Below, piece by piece: positions 48,645 through 60,938 of a stretch of 64,000 nt of DNA (within the stretch, counting starts at the first letter, position 1; each line of letters opens with the position of its first letter). Origin of the DNA: Coffea arabica. Lineage: Eukaryota > Streptophyta > Magnoliopsida > Gentianales > Rubiaceae. The stretch is taken from positions 13,710,501-13,774,500 of the forward strand of contig NC_092323.1 of the NCBI RefSeq assembly GCF_036785885.1, written 5' to 3'. The notes beneath the pieces are model-generated. The model searched no databases. It saw only the letters and a list, made by a program, of their open reading frames with translations, and had not been told where the DNA came from. A program made the translations under genes and the position numbers.

Positions 48645-50037
48645 ATGGTAGAGTTTCATGAAGAAGAGGATGATCCTCTCAGCCCAGCAAACGCAGAAAT
48701 TGATCAAGAGGAAGATGAAGTTGAAGAGATTAGCTATGATGATCTCAAGAAACGGATGTGGAAGGATCGGCTGACGATGGAAAAGCTGAAAAGGATGATG
48801 GAAAATGAAAGGCTGCTAGCTGAATCCCAAGCTAAAGAAGATATGTCAAGAAGGAAGAAAATGTCAAGAGCTCAAGATTCAATTCTTAAGTATATGGTGA
48901 AGATTATGGAAGTCTGCAATGCTCAAGGGTTTGTTGATGGGATTGTTCCAGAGAAGGGCAAAGCTATGACTGGCTCATCTGACAGTTTGCGCGAATGGTG
49001 GAAAGGTAAGGTCAAGTTTGATCAAATGGCTCCAGTTGCCATAGCCGAATTCTTGCCTAAAATTATTCAAGAAGGTGGAGTTGATCCAAATTCGCTTTTG
49101 TATCTTCTTCAAGGTATACCAGATACTATTTTAGGCTCACTTCTTTCAGCTCTTATGCAACACTGCGTTCCTCCCCAGCGGCGGTTTCCGTTAGAGAATG
49201 GTTTGCCACCGCCGTGGTGGCCTACCGGGAAGGAACTCTGGTGGGGTGATCAGGGGATGGCGCAAGAACAAGGCGCACCACCGTATAAGAAGCCTCATGA
49301 CCTTAAAAAGGCATGGAAGGTGAGCGTTTTGGCTTCTGTTATATATTAAGCATATGGCTCCAGATTTTAACCGATTGAGGAGGTTGGTGAGGCAGTCTAA
49401 ATGCTTGCAAGATAAAATGACAGCCAGAGATACTTCTACTTGGTCCAGAATTGTTGATCAAGAGGAAGCCCTTTCGAAATTGACTGAGAAAGCACTGAAG
49501 ATTTCACCATCCGAGCAAGATGATCAAGAAAAGGAAAAGGAGGAGGGCCTTAATTTGGCAAGTGTAGCAGCAAGTGAGAAAAGGAAGTGCATGTTTGAAT
49601 GTGAGGTGATTTTGGATAGTTTGCTTGCTTGCCAGAACTCTGATTGTCCACAAAGTAATCTAAGTTCTGGATTTTCAGACAAGAATTCTAGGTCTGAGCA
49701 TGAAAAAACATGCATTTACCGCAAGAGTGATGGTGAAAAGAATGATGCAGACATTAAATCTCAAGAATCTAATTCATTTCCGGTTGGTCTTTCAATCTAC
49801 CATCAACCATTTCCTGAAGGACAAGTATTGTTCACAGCAGATCAAGTAATGGTTAATGATGATCATCATGGGGTGACCAGCCAACATGATTGGATGGATA
49901 CGTATCATGATGAAATTGGACAGCTTCCTTTGGATCATGATGCATATGGAAACATGGACTTAAATTTGATTCCATCAGAAGAAAGTCCAGTTCCACAAGA
50001 AAATGCAACTTCGATTTGGGATTTGTCATATCATTAA
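48645..50037 (+). CDS. EIN3-like (EIL) transcription factor gene, frame interrupted
   Basis: The first frame (48645-49349, 234 codons) has the acidic N terminus and most of the EIN3 DNA-binding domain: [91 protein letters not shown] and [16 protein letters not shown]. It then stops. The family continues without an intron into a second frame (49354-50037, 227 codons): [18 protein letters not shown], a Cys/His segment (CQNSDCP...H...CIYR) and an acidic C terminus. Near 49340-49352 the sequence GTTATATATTAAGCATATGG has four bases too many; one ATAT copy accounts exactly for the frame change. EIN3/EIL proteins are nuclear activators of ethylene (and for EIL3, sulphur) responses. The total is shorter than EIN3 (about 600 aa), closer to EIL4/EIL5-like copies. 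It is a pseudogene, a truncated allele or an assembly error. Confidence 0.88.
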
Positions 50038-50364
50038 GTACAAGTGGTCATTTTCAGCTTCTGGTCATATTACAGCCCTGTGCTGCAAGACTTATTTTAG
50101 TGTTACACTGTTGGTGTTTCTCTTTCTTTATTACATATTTTGTGTACCTTTTTCTCCTACTTCATAAGTTTCTTGCTTTGTTATTCGCTTTAATCTTTGA
50201 AGGTTTGTTTTTACTTGGTCACATATTTGGATGATAAATATTCCCAAGTATCTTTTAATCTATTCTTTACATTGGATCATTGACTATCAACTTATGCTTG
50301 TAGGAGTATATCATACGAAGCTTTTGCCTTACAATTTCCCAAGAACCTAAAAATCTACCAGATA
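50038..50364. other. Convergent intergenic region, 3' UTRs
   Basis: This is only about 330 bp between the EIN3-like stop and the 5-phosphatase stop on the opposite strand. It must hold both 3' UTRs. The small plus-strand ORF at 50016-50234 overlaps the gene end and is not conserved. Confidence 0.55.
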
Positions 50365-53300
50365 TTACAATTGAGGTGAGTCATAAAAGCTATGCCTCAT
50401 AGGTATACAGTCTTCAAAGCCCAATCTTGAGCCTGTGCATGAAAAGCCCTTCCTAAACTTTGCTTGCTTGTTCTTCATCTCCACCTCTACAGCAAATACA
50501 GCACATACAGGTCTATGATCTGAAAATCTGGATTCTCCCCGAATATAAGATAACTGCTCAATCCCATCTCCACGCCACAATATTCTATCACACCTGAAGT
50601 CCATAAATCTAGAAATCAAGAAAATGCTGATTTGATGTGTCATCAAATTCTTTTATGCCATTATTTGTTTTTAAATGCGAAGGAAAAATGGGAAGGATAC
50701 AAACCATGCTGGGGTTCGCCTCTTTTTCTTAGATTTTACAGTCTCTCCAGCGTAGGAATCAGAGTTGTGTGAGTACTTGTAAGTTGGAGCAAAGAAGATC
50801 TTCCCTTCATGAAAACCACTAAATACCCTGCCTGCTTCTCTCTCCATGTTTAGCTGTGCTCCAGTAAGTTAAGACCTTGTCAGTCAACTAAATATAAATG
50901 AGAGTTTAAAATCAGAAAAATATGACACAAAACTTCCAGGCTAAAGCCAGCTTTGCCTAATTAGATTAGTAAAACTTGAAAGAACTCTAACAGAAAAGAA
51001 AGTGTCTAACAATCGCCAATAATGCAACTAATGCTCACAATCTTCTTCTATTTCCTTATTCCAGTTTTGCTAGAACTTTATTTCTATTGTTGCATGCATC
51101 TCTTGCTTGCCCCTTTCTCAGATATATTAGTGGAATTTGGACATGTTCAACGAGTTCAAGAGCTAATACATTAGTAAAACCCTATAAACTCCTAGAATTC
51201 GAAATGAAAAATTTGCTTTTAGATGTTTTATTTTCTTTTTCTTAGCTGTGGTATATTGTTTCTTTCTCAAATTTGGATGTCCAAATTTCCAAGCTGCATA
51301 TTTCTAGAGCTTGTAGGTTAATTAGATACAGTTGCCATGAAAATTGAGCATTATTAAGTAATTATACAATTCATGCACCTTAATCACCTACGTGTAAAAA
51401 CATATCTAAGCAATACAGTTGTCAGAAACCTGCGATCGTAACGAGTCTTGATACATCGCTGGAGTGGTGGCATAGCTAATGAGTCAATATCATGTTAAGA
51501 TACTGTGGTTTTAGGCCTCAATGCCATATTAGGTGTCTAGTTGACTTCGTGAAACCTAAGTCTATTTCAAACAAAAATCTCCAATTCAGAACTAAACTGT
51601 TGACTAAGTGAAATTAAGGTCTCTTTCAATCAATATCTCCATTTCTAAACTAGACTAGCAATTTCTGAGGCTACCAACCTGATCCCTTTCCAGAAGGGAA
51701 TCCCAGTCATTGTCCTCTAACAGCAGTCTGGTTTTTTCGTAGCTTAAAGACACCCGGTAATTCAAGTCTCCAAGCCAGATAATGCGGCTGAAAATGCAAG
51801 TTCCAAAGTCAAAATTTTGGATGAAAATCCGCAAAAGATTATGGCTAGAAAAATATATTTTCTTCTATATTGACTTACTCGTGGTCAATAATTCTTTCTG
51901 GAATTTGACGAATTGGATTTTTGCAAATCCTGGGGAATTGCGTACTCTTTAGAATTTCAGCTACATCAGCATTCCTTCTGAGTTCATCTCCTTCCTTTTC
52001 CCCAGAAGCCAAGTGACTGCAGACAAAGCATAAGCTTGTTTGGTGCAATGACAAGCTTACTGATATACAGCCCTGCAGTAAAGTACAAAAAAAGTACTCA
52101 AGAGTACTGTTTTACCATGCAATTGTGTATATCCACAGTTAAAAAATTGGGCTGGTATCCCTTAAATTAATCCTATGAACCATTTTTTCGAGTGCCCGCA
52201 TAAGGAAAATAGATGGCCAGGGGTGTAAAAGTGTCCAACTAAATTGAATATTGTAGAACTTATACTTGTTTGTTTACTTCAACGAATTTGAAATTGTATT
52301 CAAGTTTAGTTTGTTTTTGTATCAAATCAAACTAAAATGAGTTTTTGTAAAGCCAAATTCGAGTCGGGTTTAAGCAGGTTGAATTTTTGATATGTAAATT
52401 TTAAGATAAATGCTAATTGAACCAAACTTGAGTTAATTTAAAATTTTACAAAACACAATATACTGTTTATATTTGACTTAATTAGTTGGCCAATTAAATT
52501 CGAAGGAACTCTTATTGAACCGAACATAATTCTAGTATTGACTAGTTGGGTTTGTCTTTCACCGCTATTGAAGGTGCACCTCATCAAAGCAAGAATTAGA
52601 CCAATATTAATGATGAATGAACAGTAAGTTTTTTTTTTCTTAAGGAATACTTTGGTTCGACTCTAGCTCTTTTCATTCTCTTTATCTTCTTTCCCTGAGG
52701 GTTGTAGCAGTCTCATTAATTTAAGCAAGAGGAATTGCTTGTCAGCACCTAGATTGAAGAATTGTGTCGGAGAAAGTCCCATGCGCCAAGTGCAATTTTA
52801 TATACATGGCAGTGTCGACATCAGTAAGGTTTGTTTAATCCTAGGAATAGTTTAAGGGATTTCTAGCTAGTCTTAGGATGATAAACTAATAATTTGTCTG
52901 ATAAAATATTTCGAGATACAGTCCATCATTAACCAACCAAAGACAGCAGGGCAAGGCAAGGAGAAGAGTAATGATCAAGTTAAACCAACCTTATTGCCAA
53001 GATAACCCATGATTCCTCTTCCAATGCAGGAGATTCTGAGATGGCCAATGTGTTGCACCAACTCTTTTCTGGCCCAAACTGAAAGAAAAATGCCTACCAT
53101 TTGCTTGCTTGCGACAAGACGGTAACACATTCTAGGAGAAGGAATTTCTGCCAACTGAAGGAATTCATCCATGCTAGAATCTCCAGAGGAGAAAGGAGAA
53201 GCACAAGGGTCACTAAGCTTCCTAGGCAGCCTGTTCGAAATTGAAGATTCCAAGGGGCAATTGCAAATCTTGAGAAGGCTATTATCAATTTTTAGATTTC

Positions 53301-55117
53301 TGCTGAGCACTTTCAGAGATGGCTTATGGAAAACATTGGATTTTGAGTCCTTTGAGTTATGTGAGTGCTTTGAATTCGACCCCTCCGAAAATGAATCCAT
53401 ATATTCATGATATGACTTGTTCAGTGCTTGGCTTATGAGGGCTAGCCATTTCACTGCAGGCTCATTGTCTTCACTAACTAAAACATTTCCAGCACTCAAA
53501 GGAACAATCTCCTGAAACCTGAAATACGCATGCTATCTTAGTATCGATAATTGCACATAAAATTCAATAACCTGACTACTTTTTTCAATCAAATATGCAG
53601 GTGATCAAGCATACCCTAACACATATATATCTGAAGAGCCCTCCACCTGCAAGAAATGTTCAAGATTTAGGCCAGGATCAGGTGTCTTCCCTCCCACATT
53701 CCACGTTCCAACGAATATCCTACAACTCACAGAAACATTTACAACGCCTGCAACACTCTGTTCTCGTCTTTGACAAGAAATAGTAAGAGTCAAAAAACCA
53801 AGATATTTCTTTCTGGAATACCTGATGTCTTGAACAATAGTTGAAGGTGCCATAGGCTGGTCAAAGTATGAGAGGTTGAGGCCTTCAATCCGGGAGCTAC
53901 TGTGCCTTTCTGGGAATATATAAGAATATAATAGAATGATTCCCACTTTGCTACGTACTAAGAAAGAAATTACTATGATAATTTCCAATGTCAAAGGCCT
54001 CTTGGCCAATATCAACAGTAAAAAACTACTTTCATATTATTCTAGTTTCATACTATTACAATGAATATCTTGGCAATAATCAATATACACTATAGTCTTC
54101 TGGTAGGTGAGCTACCCTGTACACTAGCCAGCCAAGATGATAAAACCTACAAGAATACTAATTCTACGACTACGTGTCTTTCAGCACTAGTACCAACAGT
54201 ATCAATCATGGATTATCTTGTTTAATATGTCATTTTCAATACTTAACGCAATGTACAATTTTTCACAGGATGTATATAGAAGCGTGTGCAAATTATTCTT
54301 GTCCCTAAACAGATTCAATTAATATTGATGAGTCACTAGGTTCATAATCAGTAAACATTAATTTCAGAATAGAAAAGTAGGAAGGTTATACATAAAATTC
54401 TGTTATGTTATGTTGCACATGAAGAATACTAAAATCTCCACTGCATGCACCAGAAACGATTTTATATATTTTTTATGATCCCTACCTGAGAAATTTTTCT
54501 GCACAGAGGGCAATGACGCCTCTAGGAATACTTTCATTCTTGATGTCAGCCTGCTATCCAAATCTGTCTCCAAATAACTCAACAAGATATAAAGTACGAA
54601 AGATAAAGGAAAAAAACATTTATTTTTTGCTTGTCTATTTAAAACCTTGATATTCTCACGTAGAATACATTATTAATTTTTTTTAAAAAAAAAAATTCTA
54701 GGAGGTAACAAGAGGGGGAGACTCACCTTGATCATTTCCATCAAGTTGAGTAACATCTTCTTCTGAGCTTTCTCTACTATTTCTCTTGGAACTAAATATC
54801 TTTGGAAATATTGACTTTATCCCATTTCATGAATATCCAAAATACAAATTAGAAAAGGATAGAAGACAGATTTTTTTTCAAAAAAAAAAAATCAAGAATA
54901 CATGCTATTAGACATAATGGAATACAAATACATCTGAGGGCTACTTTAAAAAAAAAAAAAAAAGGAAAATAAAGAAGAGGATGTATACCTTCTTTTTCTT
55001 TTCACCCTTGACAGAATTTTCAGGAGTTGTGGACTTGCTTGAACAGCAGGAACTGCTGGGGTTAGTCATGTGGGCTTTTTCCTCACCCATGGAAGGCCTT
55101 CTTCCTGGAGATGACAT
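50365..55117 (-). CDS. Inositol polyphosphate 5-phosphatase (plant type I), 565 aa
   Basis: Ten exons in transcript order: 55117-54989, 54814-54727, 54563-54486, 53909-53822, 53719-53615, 53518-52990, 52072-51879, 51787-51679, 50853-50705 and 50593-50365. They close to 566 codons including stop. The enzyme removes the 5-phosphate from inositol phosphates and/or phosphoinositides, lowering InsP3 and PI(4,5)P2 signals. All catalytic motifs are intact: GTWNVGG (Asn 135), GFQEIVPL (Glu 166), WLGDLNYR (Asp 411, Asn 413), PAWCDRIL (489-495) and SDHRPV (515-519). The N terminus is basic and Ser-rich ([20 protein letters not shown]). A Ser-rich insertion (about 190-260) splits the catalytic domain, as is usual in plant 5PTases. 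There is no WD40 region. It resembles the 5PTase group that includes CVP2 and CVL1, but the exact orthologue is not settled. The 917-bp intron 6 contains AT-rich, repeat-like DNA. Confidence 0.93.
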
Positions 55118-57163
55118 TCATTCTATTGCTAATATTCTGCAACTGTAAATTTTTGTATGATTCTTAGGTTAATGGTCAGCAGCAACTCCTAAACATATGT
55201 AACTCATGCGGTTTGGTTAGATCAGTTTCTGTGCCAACGTTGACAGGACTCATCAAAATTCAAATTTCTTGATTTGCCTTTTGTTTGCATGCATTTTTGT
55301 GCTCTTGTGATTTATGTTTGTTATTTGTGTTTCAGTTGAAAACCACCACCATTTACTTATCCTTTTCTCTCTTTTTTTTTTGATTGGTTTTGGGGTGTGG
55401 TGATTCTTCACTATTTCTTCAATTGGATATTGCTTTGATTTCTTTTCCTTTTTCTTTTGTTTTGATTGGCTGGACTTTTGTGTTTTTGTTCAAAGAAATG
55501 AGAGTTTGCTGCCAAAGTTTTCGGAGCCAAATGGGATAAGCGGTTAATACATGTAAAGTTAAATATTTACACATGATAGATAGAGAGATTGGAGTGCATA
55601 TAGATATAGGAATGTGGAAATCATGGACCCCATATACCATACACTGAAAATTTTCCATTTTGTTTGTTATCCTAAAATTTTGCCATTTTCCCACAAATTT
55701 CCCAGTTTTTGTTAACAGGAAAAAGGAAAATGGCCCTCTTCTTATTGACTAGTGAAGCTTCCTCATCCCCCTTTTCTTTTGTTTTGGGTCTTTATTGGGG
55801 GGGGGGGGGGGGAGGGGGGTTATTTAATATTTCAAAAAATGGGGATTTATTTAATTTATTCTGAGCCAGCAGGATACAAAAAGACCATCATAAACTCCAA
55901 GAAAAAGGAAAAAGAAAAAAAAAAGGATGACCACCCTTTTAGTTGCAATGAAAAGCTACTACAATTCCAACAGTGGGCTCCTTCAACTCCAAATATGGCA
56001 AAAATATATTCATTCCGTGATATGTAAGTCAAAGGAATATAGGATCACCTCCAAGGAACGTAACAAAAGAGAACCATATTTGCTTTGATTTACCAAATAA
56101 AATTTGCAGCTTTAGCTTTGATTAGTTCACTAAAAGAGATATGATGCGGTAACTACCAGTTGACTGAAACAAGAAAATTATGGTTGTCCAAGAGCAAAAT
56201 AGCATCATTGATTTCATAACCTAAAGACTGTTTGATTAATACATTGATTATTATGCTCATGCAAGTACGACAGATGCATTTAGCATGAATTCTTTTTGAG
56301 TTTTGAGAACCATATCTTTAACACATTCTTTGTAACAACCATGTATTCAATACCTAGCAAGAATTCAAGGACCATATATAACAGTTTCAGGTTCCAAAAC
56401 CATCTGATAAGAATAGCAAATTTGAGCGCTCTAATACAAGAATAAAAGAGTTCAAACTCTCCACGAGATTTGGAAGAAAAAGAAGGAAATACAAAAGGGC
56501 AAAAAAAGATTAAAAAAAAAGAAAGAATGGTGCTCTGTCATACAATTTCATATTCAAACAGGCTGTTGAGGTATCAAGAGACTGTGTGAAGGATCTGCAG
56601 CCCAACCAACTAATGCAGTCGAAATATTGGATAAATAAGACTGGAGAAGTGGGGAGTTCCATATAAGGGAAGTTACTCCAGCTGAAGAGGTTCATCTGCT
56701 GCATGAACAAATCAATAAAAGGAAAAGTTAACTGAAAATTATGAACCTGGCATGTGTGAACATGTTGAGATTGATGCTAAGCAAGTCAACAGAAAACTGA
56801 AACTCATAAGTTACTAGACGTTTCAATCAGTAAAACTACATAGGAAGTCAAATCTATTTAGCCCCCAAATCCTCAACATCGAAATTGACGTCAATGCTGC
56901 ATTCAACTTGTTCACTAAAAAGGACAAACGAAACTCTTTTGCTCCATCCCGACAACACAGCTTGATGCTCTCTACACGTCATGCTGCGAAGATATGGTAA
57001 GTCTTTTGCTACTAATAGTATCTATATCTACCAAAGAAATTATGAAATCAAACTATAGCAACCACATGTCAAATAAATACATCATTGTTTGATCAGCTAA
57101 GGCATGAACAAAATCAAAGGCCAAATGAAGAGAGAGACAGTACCTCATTCAAAACCATTAGTG
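55118..57163. other. Intergenic DNA between 5-phosphatase and phosphoglycerate mutase genes
   Basis: 55118-55700 should hold the 5' UTR and promoter of the minus-strand 5-phosphatase gene. A run of about 15 G followed by AGGGGGG lies near 55797-55820. ORFs at 55419-56027 are low-complexity. 56500-57163 follows the stop of the phosphoglycerate mutase gene and may include its 3' UTR. Confidence 0.5.
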
Positions 57164-60100
57164 TCACATTTCATCTAACTGTTGTCTATATAATGCCAAG
57201 CTCTGCAGAAAGAAAGTTTCACAAGTGTCAAGGTGCCAGTTAACTGTTGCATTCGACAGCATAATGTCATGTGTTACGTAAAATAACAGAAGATGAAAAT
57301 ATACTTCCAAATCTGGGTTCAAAAACAGCCATTTAACTGGTCAGAAGCTATCTTATGATACTGCACATGGTATATTTGAAACACATATTACTACCATTAA
57401 CTGAATTGAATCTTCCCATATCAAAAAATAATTTTCTTTACAGAGTAATATATTTGTTACCTTCTATAGGCCGAATGTGCTGATTCTCAATTTATGTGTC
57501 GAACAAGGGAAATTGAAGATCTATAAGGCCACTTAAAATCATTCAATGAAGCCTACCTAAACCAAAAACTTCCAAGAAAGGACTAGCGCTTATGTATGAA
57601 CTGGACCATTTTAGTGATCAAGCATCCATATTAACATGGAACTAGCAGTAAGGAGGTGGTGTCCAATAATGCCATGTAGATTGATACTGGGGACCAATGT
57701 GCCACAATAAAAAGGTTCGAGAGCAGTCTTGTACAAGAAAAGAGTAAGAATGTCGGATATGGAGGTAAAAGCCAAGGGAAAGAAGAGAAGAGCGTTGAGG
57801 AGAAGAATATTTAATGGGTGAGAAAAAGAGTAACTTTCTCACTATCTCTAGCATTTGCGCCCCTCTAAATCCCTTTGGCCTATATGAAAACTTTCTAATT
57901 CCAAGATAAAGTGCCAGTTGAGGTAGTAGCCTAAAAGTGCATTTTTTACAGAGAGGAGAACAGTAAAAACCATATGAATATGATTGAGAAATGGAAAACA
58001 AAAACCATGCCAAAAACCATGATAAATGCAATGAGCATATTGTGTACGTGCATGTAAGGGCACCTATATGACAGTCTACTGCTGACATAAAATGGTTATC
58101 AATTCGATTAACAAATGCTATATTTGCTGCTTAGTATTTATGGTGTTCAGTCACCATTTGGTAATGTACAACTCTAGAAATGTAACTCTTATTTCATTTT
58201 TTCCCTTTCTGGGAACCTCTGCAAGGCATAAAAAAGAAAAGCTAAAGATAAATTCCTTAGAGAGTTTGAAGCTTAAAGACAAAGAGGGCTTTGCACTTAA
58301 GATCAATTTTGATTAACAACTGCACATCTGCAGTATCAACAATCCAGCGTAAGCCTATTAGCTTTGTAGAAAACCACAAGCTTTCTAAGGGTATTTCTCT
58401 CAGTGGATTGACACTTGAACGCTAACCTGATGAAAATTACTTCACAACAAAATTGGAGTAATCAATATTAAAAAAGAGTGAAAGAAAGTATATACCTCAG
58501 TATAAGCATAAACACCAACCTCTGTAGATCCCAAGGGGCTGCCCCTCCTTATGAATTTTCCTTCTCTATATATGTATAGCATAGGTACCCCAGTTGACAA
58601 TTCTAAGTCAATGACCTGTTCACAAGAAACTAAATGAACCACAACTAAGATAAATTACGTGGTGAACAAATCTATCAGAAAGCATTTTATGGGTCTGAGG
58701 CTGTAGAAAAAAAAAATATTACCTCCTGAGAAGTTAGTTTATCAAGATACATAATCATGGATCTCAGGGAATTTGCATGAGCTACCACCATTACATGTTT
58801 TCCAATCAAAAGTTGAGGTTCAATCTGCAAACTAGATGTTATTAGCATTCACGTATTTAGAAGTACAAGTCTTGAATGCCAAACAGAACAATGTCATGGT
58901 TAAGTATCTACATTTCTATCAAGCATAGACACCATGGCTTACATGCTCTCTGAAGAAAGTAACTGCTCTCTTCAAGCACATCTCCAAACTCTCACCATTA
59001 GGGGGCCGTACATCATAACTTCTACGCCATTTCTGAACCTGATCTTTCCCATATTGTTCAGCTGTCTTCTGCTTGTTAAAACCCTGAAGATCACCATACC
59101 TGGAAATAGTCTACCAGTGTCACATTGAGCTGAAATCTTTCAGTGGATGTTGAAGGCTAAAAATGAGCACAAAATAAATATAGCATTACATTCTTTCATT
59201 CAGCTGCCATGCTTTGATAATTGGAACAGTTTGATTCCGGGTTTCCTCACTGTGAATTTGACTCCACATTTCAGCTTGTTCATTCTCATTATGAATAATT
59301 ATTGGCACCTGGAAACTATAAATAGGTTAACTACCAAAGAAGCAGGATGGCTGTTTCAAACTGTGAAAAGAAAAGGAAGATAAGGCCTTCGATTCTGATT
59401 TCAATCCGAAATTTACACTTTAGTATGTTTTAATCAATAGAACGGGAATTTCCTCGCCTGATTTATCCCTTGTTCTCTTGAAAATATCTTCCATATTCCC
59501 CTTCTCTCTCTCTCTCACACACACACACACTCACACGCGCGCGCGTGCCTCCACACCCACACCCCACACAATCACACACTCAGAAATGCACAAACACTAA
59601 ATGTCAACCTCCCATTTGGGCGTCAACATTGCATTGACCCTTGACAAACCGCTAATTGGTGCAAAACAATGTGGTCTTCAGATTCTAAGTTGCAATAACA
59701 GTTGGAACAGCAGCAAATAGTCCCAAGTTGAAATTGTCTTCCTAGCCACCAATTAAATCAATTTTTTGAATAGCCTTTTAAAGTATCACCCAATAAATTT
59801 AAAATCTATTCTAAATTGGAAACAACCAAAAGTTGTCATAAAAATCAGTCATTACAGTTCTCTTAGGATGCTGAACAAGTTTTAGTTAAAGGAACAGGGT
59901 CTCTTTCTTCTCTACTTTGATAATTGCAAAACTAATCACACAAACATTGGATGAAAAAGGCACTTCAAAGCTTGACACTAATCAAACACCAAAGTACAGC
60001 GTCAAGCTTAAGAAATGAAAGGAACATTAAAAGAAAGTTGGCAAGTCCAATCAAAGATCTAGCAAGAGCATTGAGAATTAGACTTCTGTGGAAAAATTAT

Positions 60101-60938
60101 TATGTCTTCTGCATGAAAATGTTGCAGCGCCTTTATTAAAGCAAAAAGAGGTTGAGATTACTGCTATACATCTTTTGAACAAGGATGCAGTTTTCATGTA
60201 AATGTGGATAGCAAAGCTTGTCAGCAAGTGCATACTAATCAATATAGGAATCGAAACATTCAAGCATTGAGTAATAGAAGATGTAAATTTCTTACACTAT
60301 GCAAAAATACATACATTCATGCAGTGGTGTTCCGTGAGAGCAAGCATAGCAGTCATTTGAGAACGAATCAAAGCTGATGTGTAGACAATATCTAGGGGCA
60401 TTTTGCTGATTCTTTTACCAGCTTCAATTGCTTCTTCTACTCCTCTTTCTGTCAATGGTACACCAACACAACCAGTAAACAGGTTCTTCTCGTTCCACAT
60501 TGATTCTCCATGCCGAATCAATATCAGAACAGACTCATCTGTGAAACAGTGTTACCTTAAGTATAACAATGCAAAGAGCACTACCAGTACAAACTTAGGA
60601 TATGCGAAATGAAGAACGACTTAGCATAATATTCACTCACTTTCTTTCTTCAGGGATTCATTCGTTTCAGTTGGTGAGGAGGCTAAAATCGGATATGGAG
60701 CAGAGGAACAAGAATTTGATGCACAAGATACCACTTTTTTGGACTTAATAGTTCTCCAATGTTCTTTTATCCAGAATGGTTCTTCATTTTGTATACTTTT
60801 CGACATTAATCTCAAACAAGAACTATGACATCCCCGTTGGCCACCAAAATCCCTTCCACCTCCACTTTCACCACCATTGCCATGGACCAAACGGACATTA
60901 GTAGCTTGATAAAAAGCAACATTACTCATTCTGATCAT
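57164..60938 (-). CDS. 2,3-bisphosphoglycerate-dependent phosphoglycerate mutase, 352 aa
   Basis: Exons in transcript order are 60938-60641, 60538-60315, 59308-59190, 59099-58943, 58824-58723, 58615-58496 and 57202-57164, totalling 353 codons including stop. The last exon, only 39 bp ([12 protein letters not shown]), follows a 1.3-kb intron and was found by family similarity. The enzyme interconverts 3- and 2-phosphoglycerate. RHGESMWN holds the phosphorylated His (109), NERMYGDLQG the acid/base Glu, and [10 protein letters not shown] the second His (282). The core starts near residue 101. The first 100 residues are Ser/Arg/Lys-rich with few acidic residues, compatible with a plastid transit peptide, though this is inferred. 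The alternative start at 60929 (MSNVAFYQ) would shorten it by three residues. Most glycolytic flux in plants uses the unrelated cofactor-independent enzyme, so this is the minor dPGM type. Confidence 0.93.
59497..59580 (+). repeat. CT/CA/CG compound microsatellite in an intron
   Basis: A CT tract passes into (CA)n, then CGCGCGCG and further CA-rich sequence, in intron 2 of the phosphoglycerate mutase gene. Alternating purine-pyrimidine CA/CG tracts are prone to form Z-DNA. Confidence 0.8.

Noticed and set aside
49325-49366. Short intron as an explanation for the EIN3-like frame change
   Set aside because: GT-AG choices here give introns under 50 bp that do not restore the family reading frame, and the family is normally intronless in this region.
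57642-58088. 148-codon minus-strand ORF
   Set aside because: It lies in the last intron of the phosphoglycerate mutase gene and has no conserved content.
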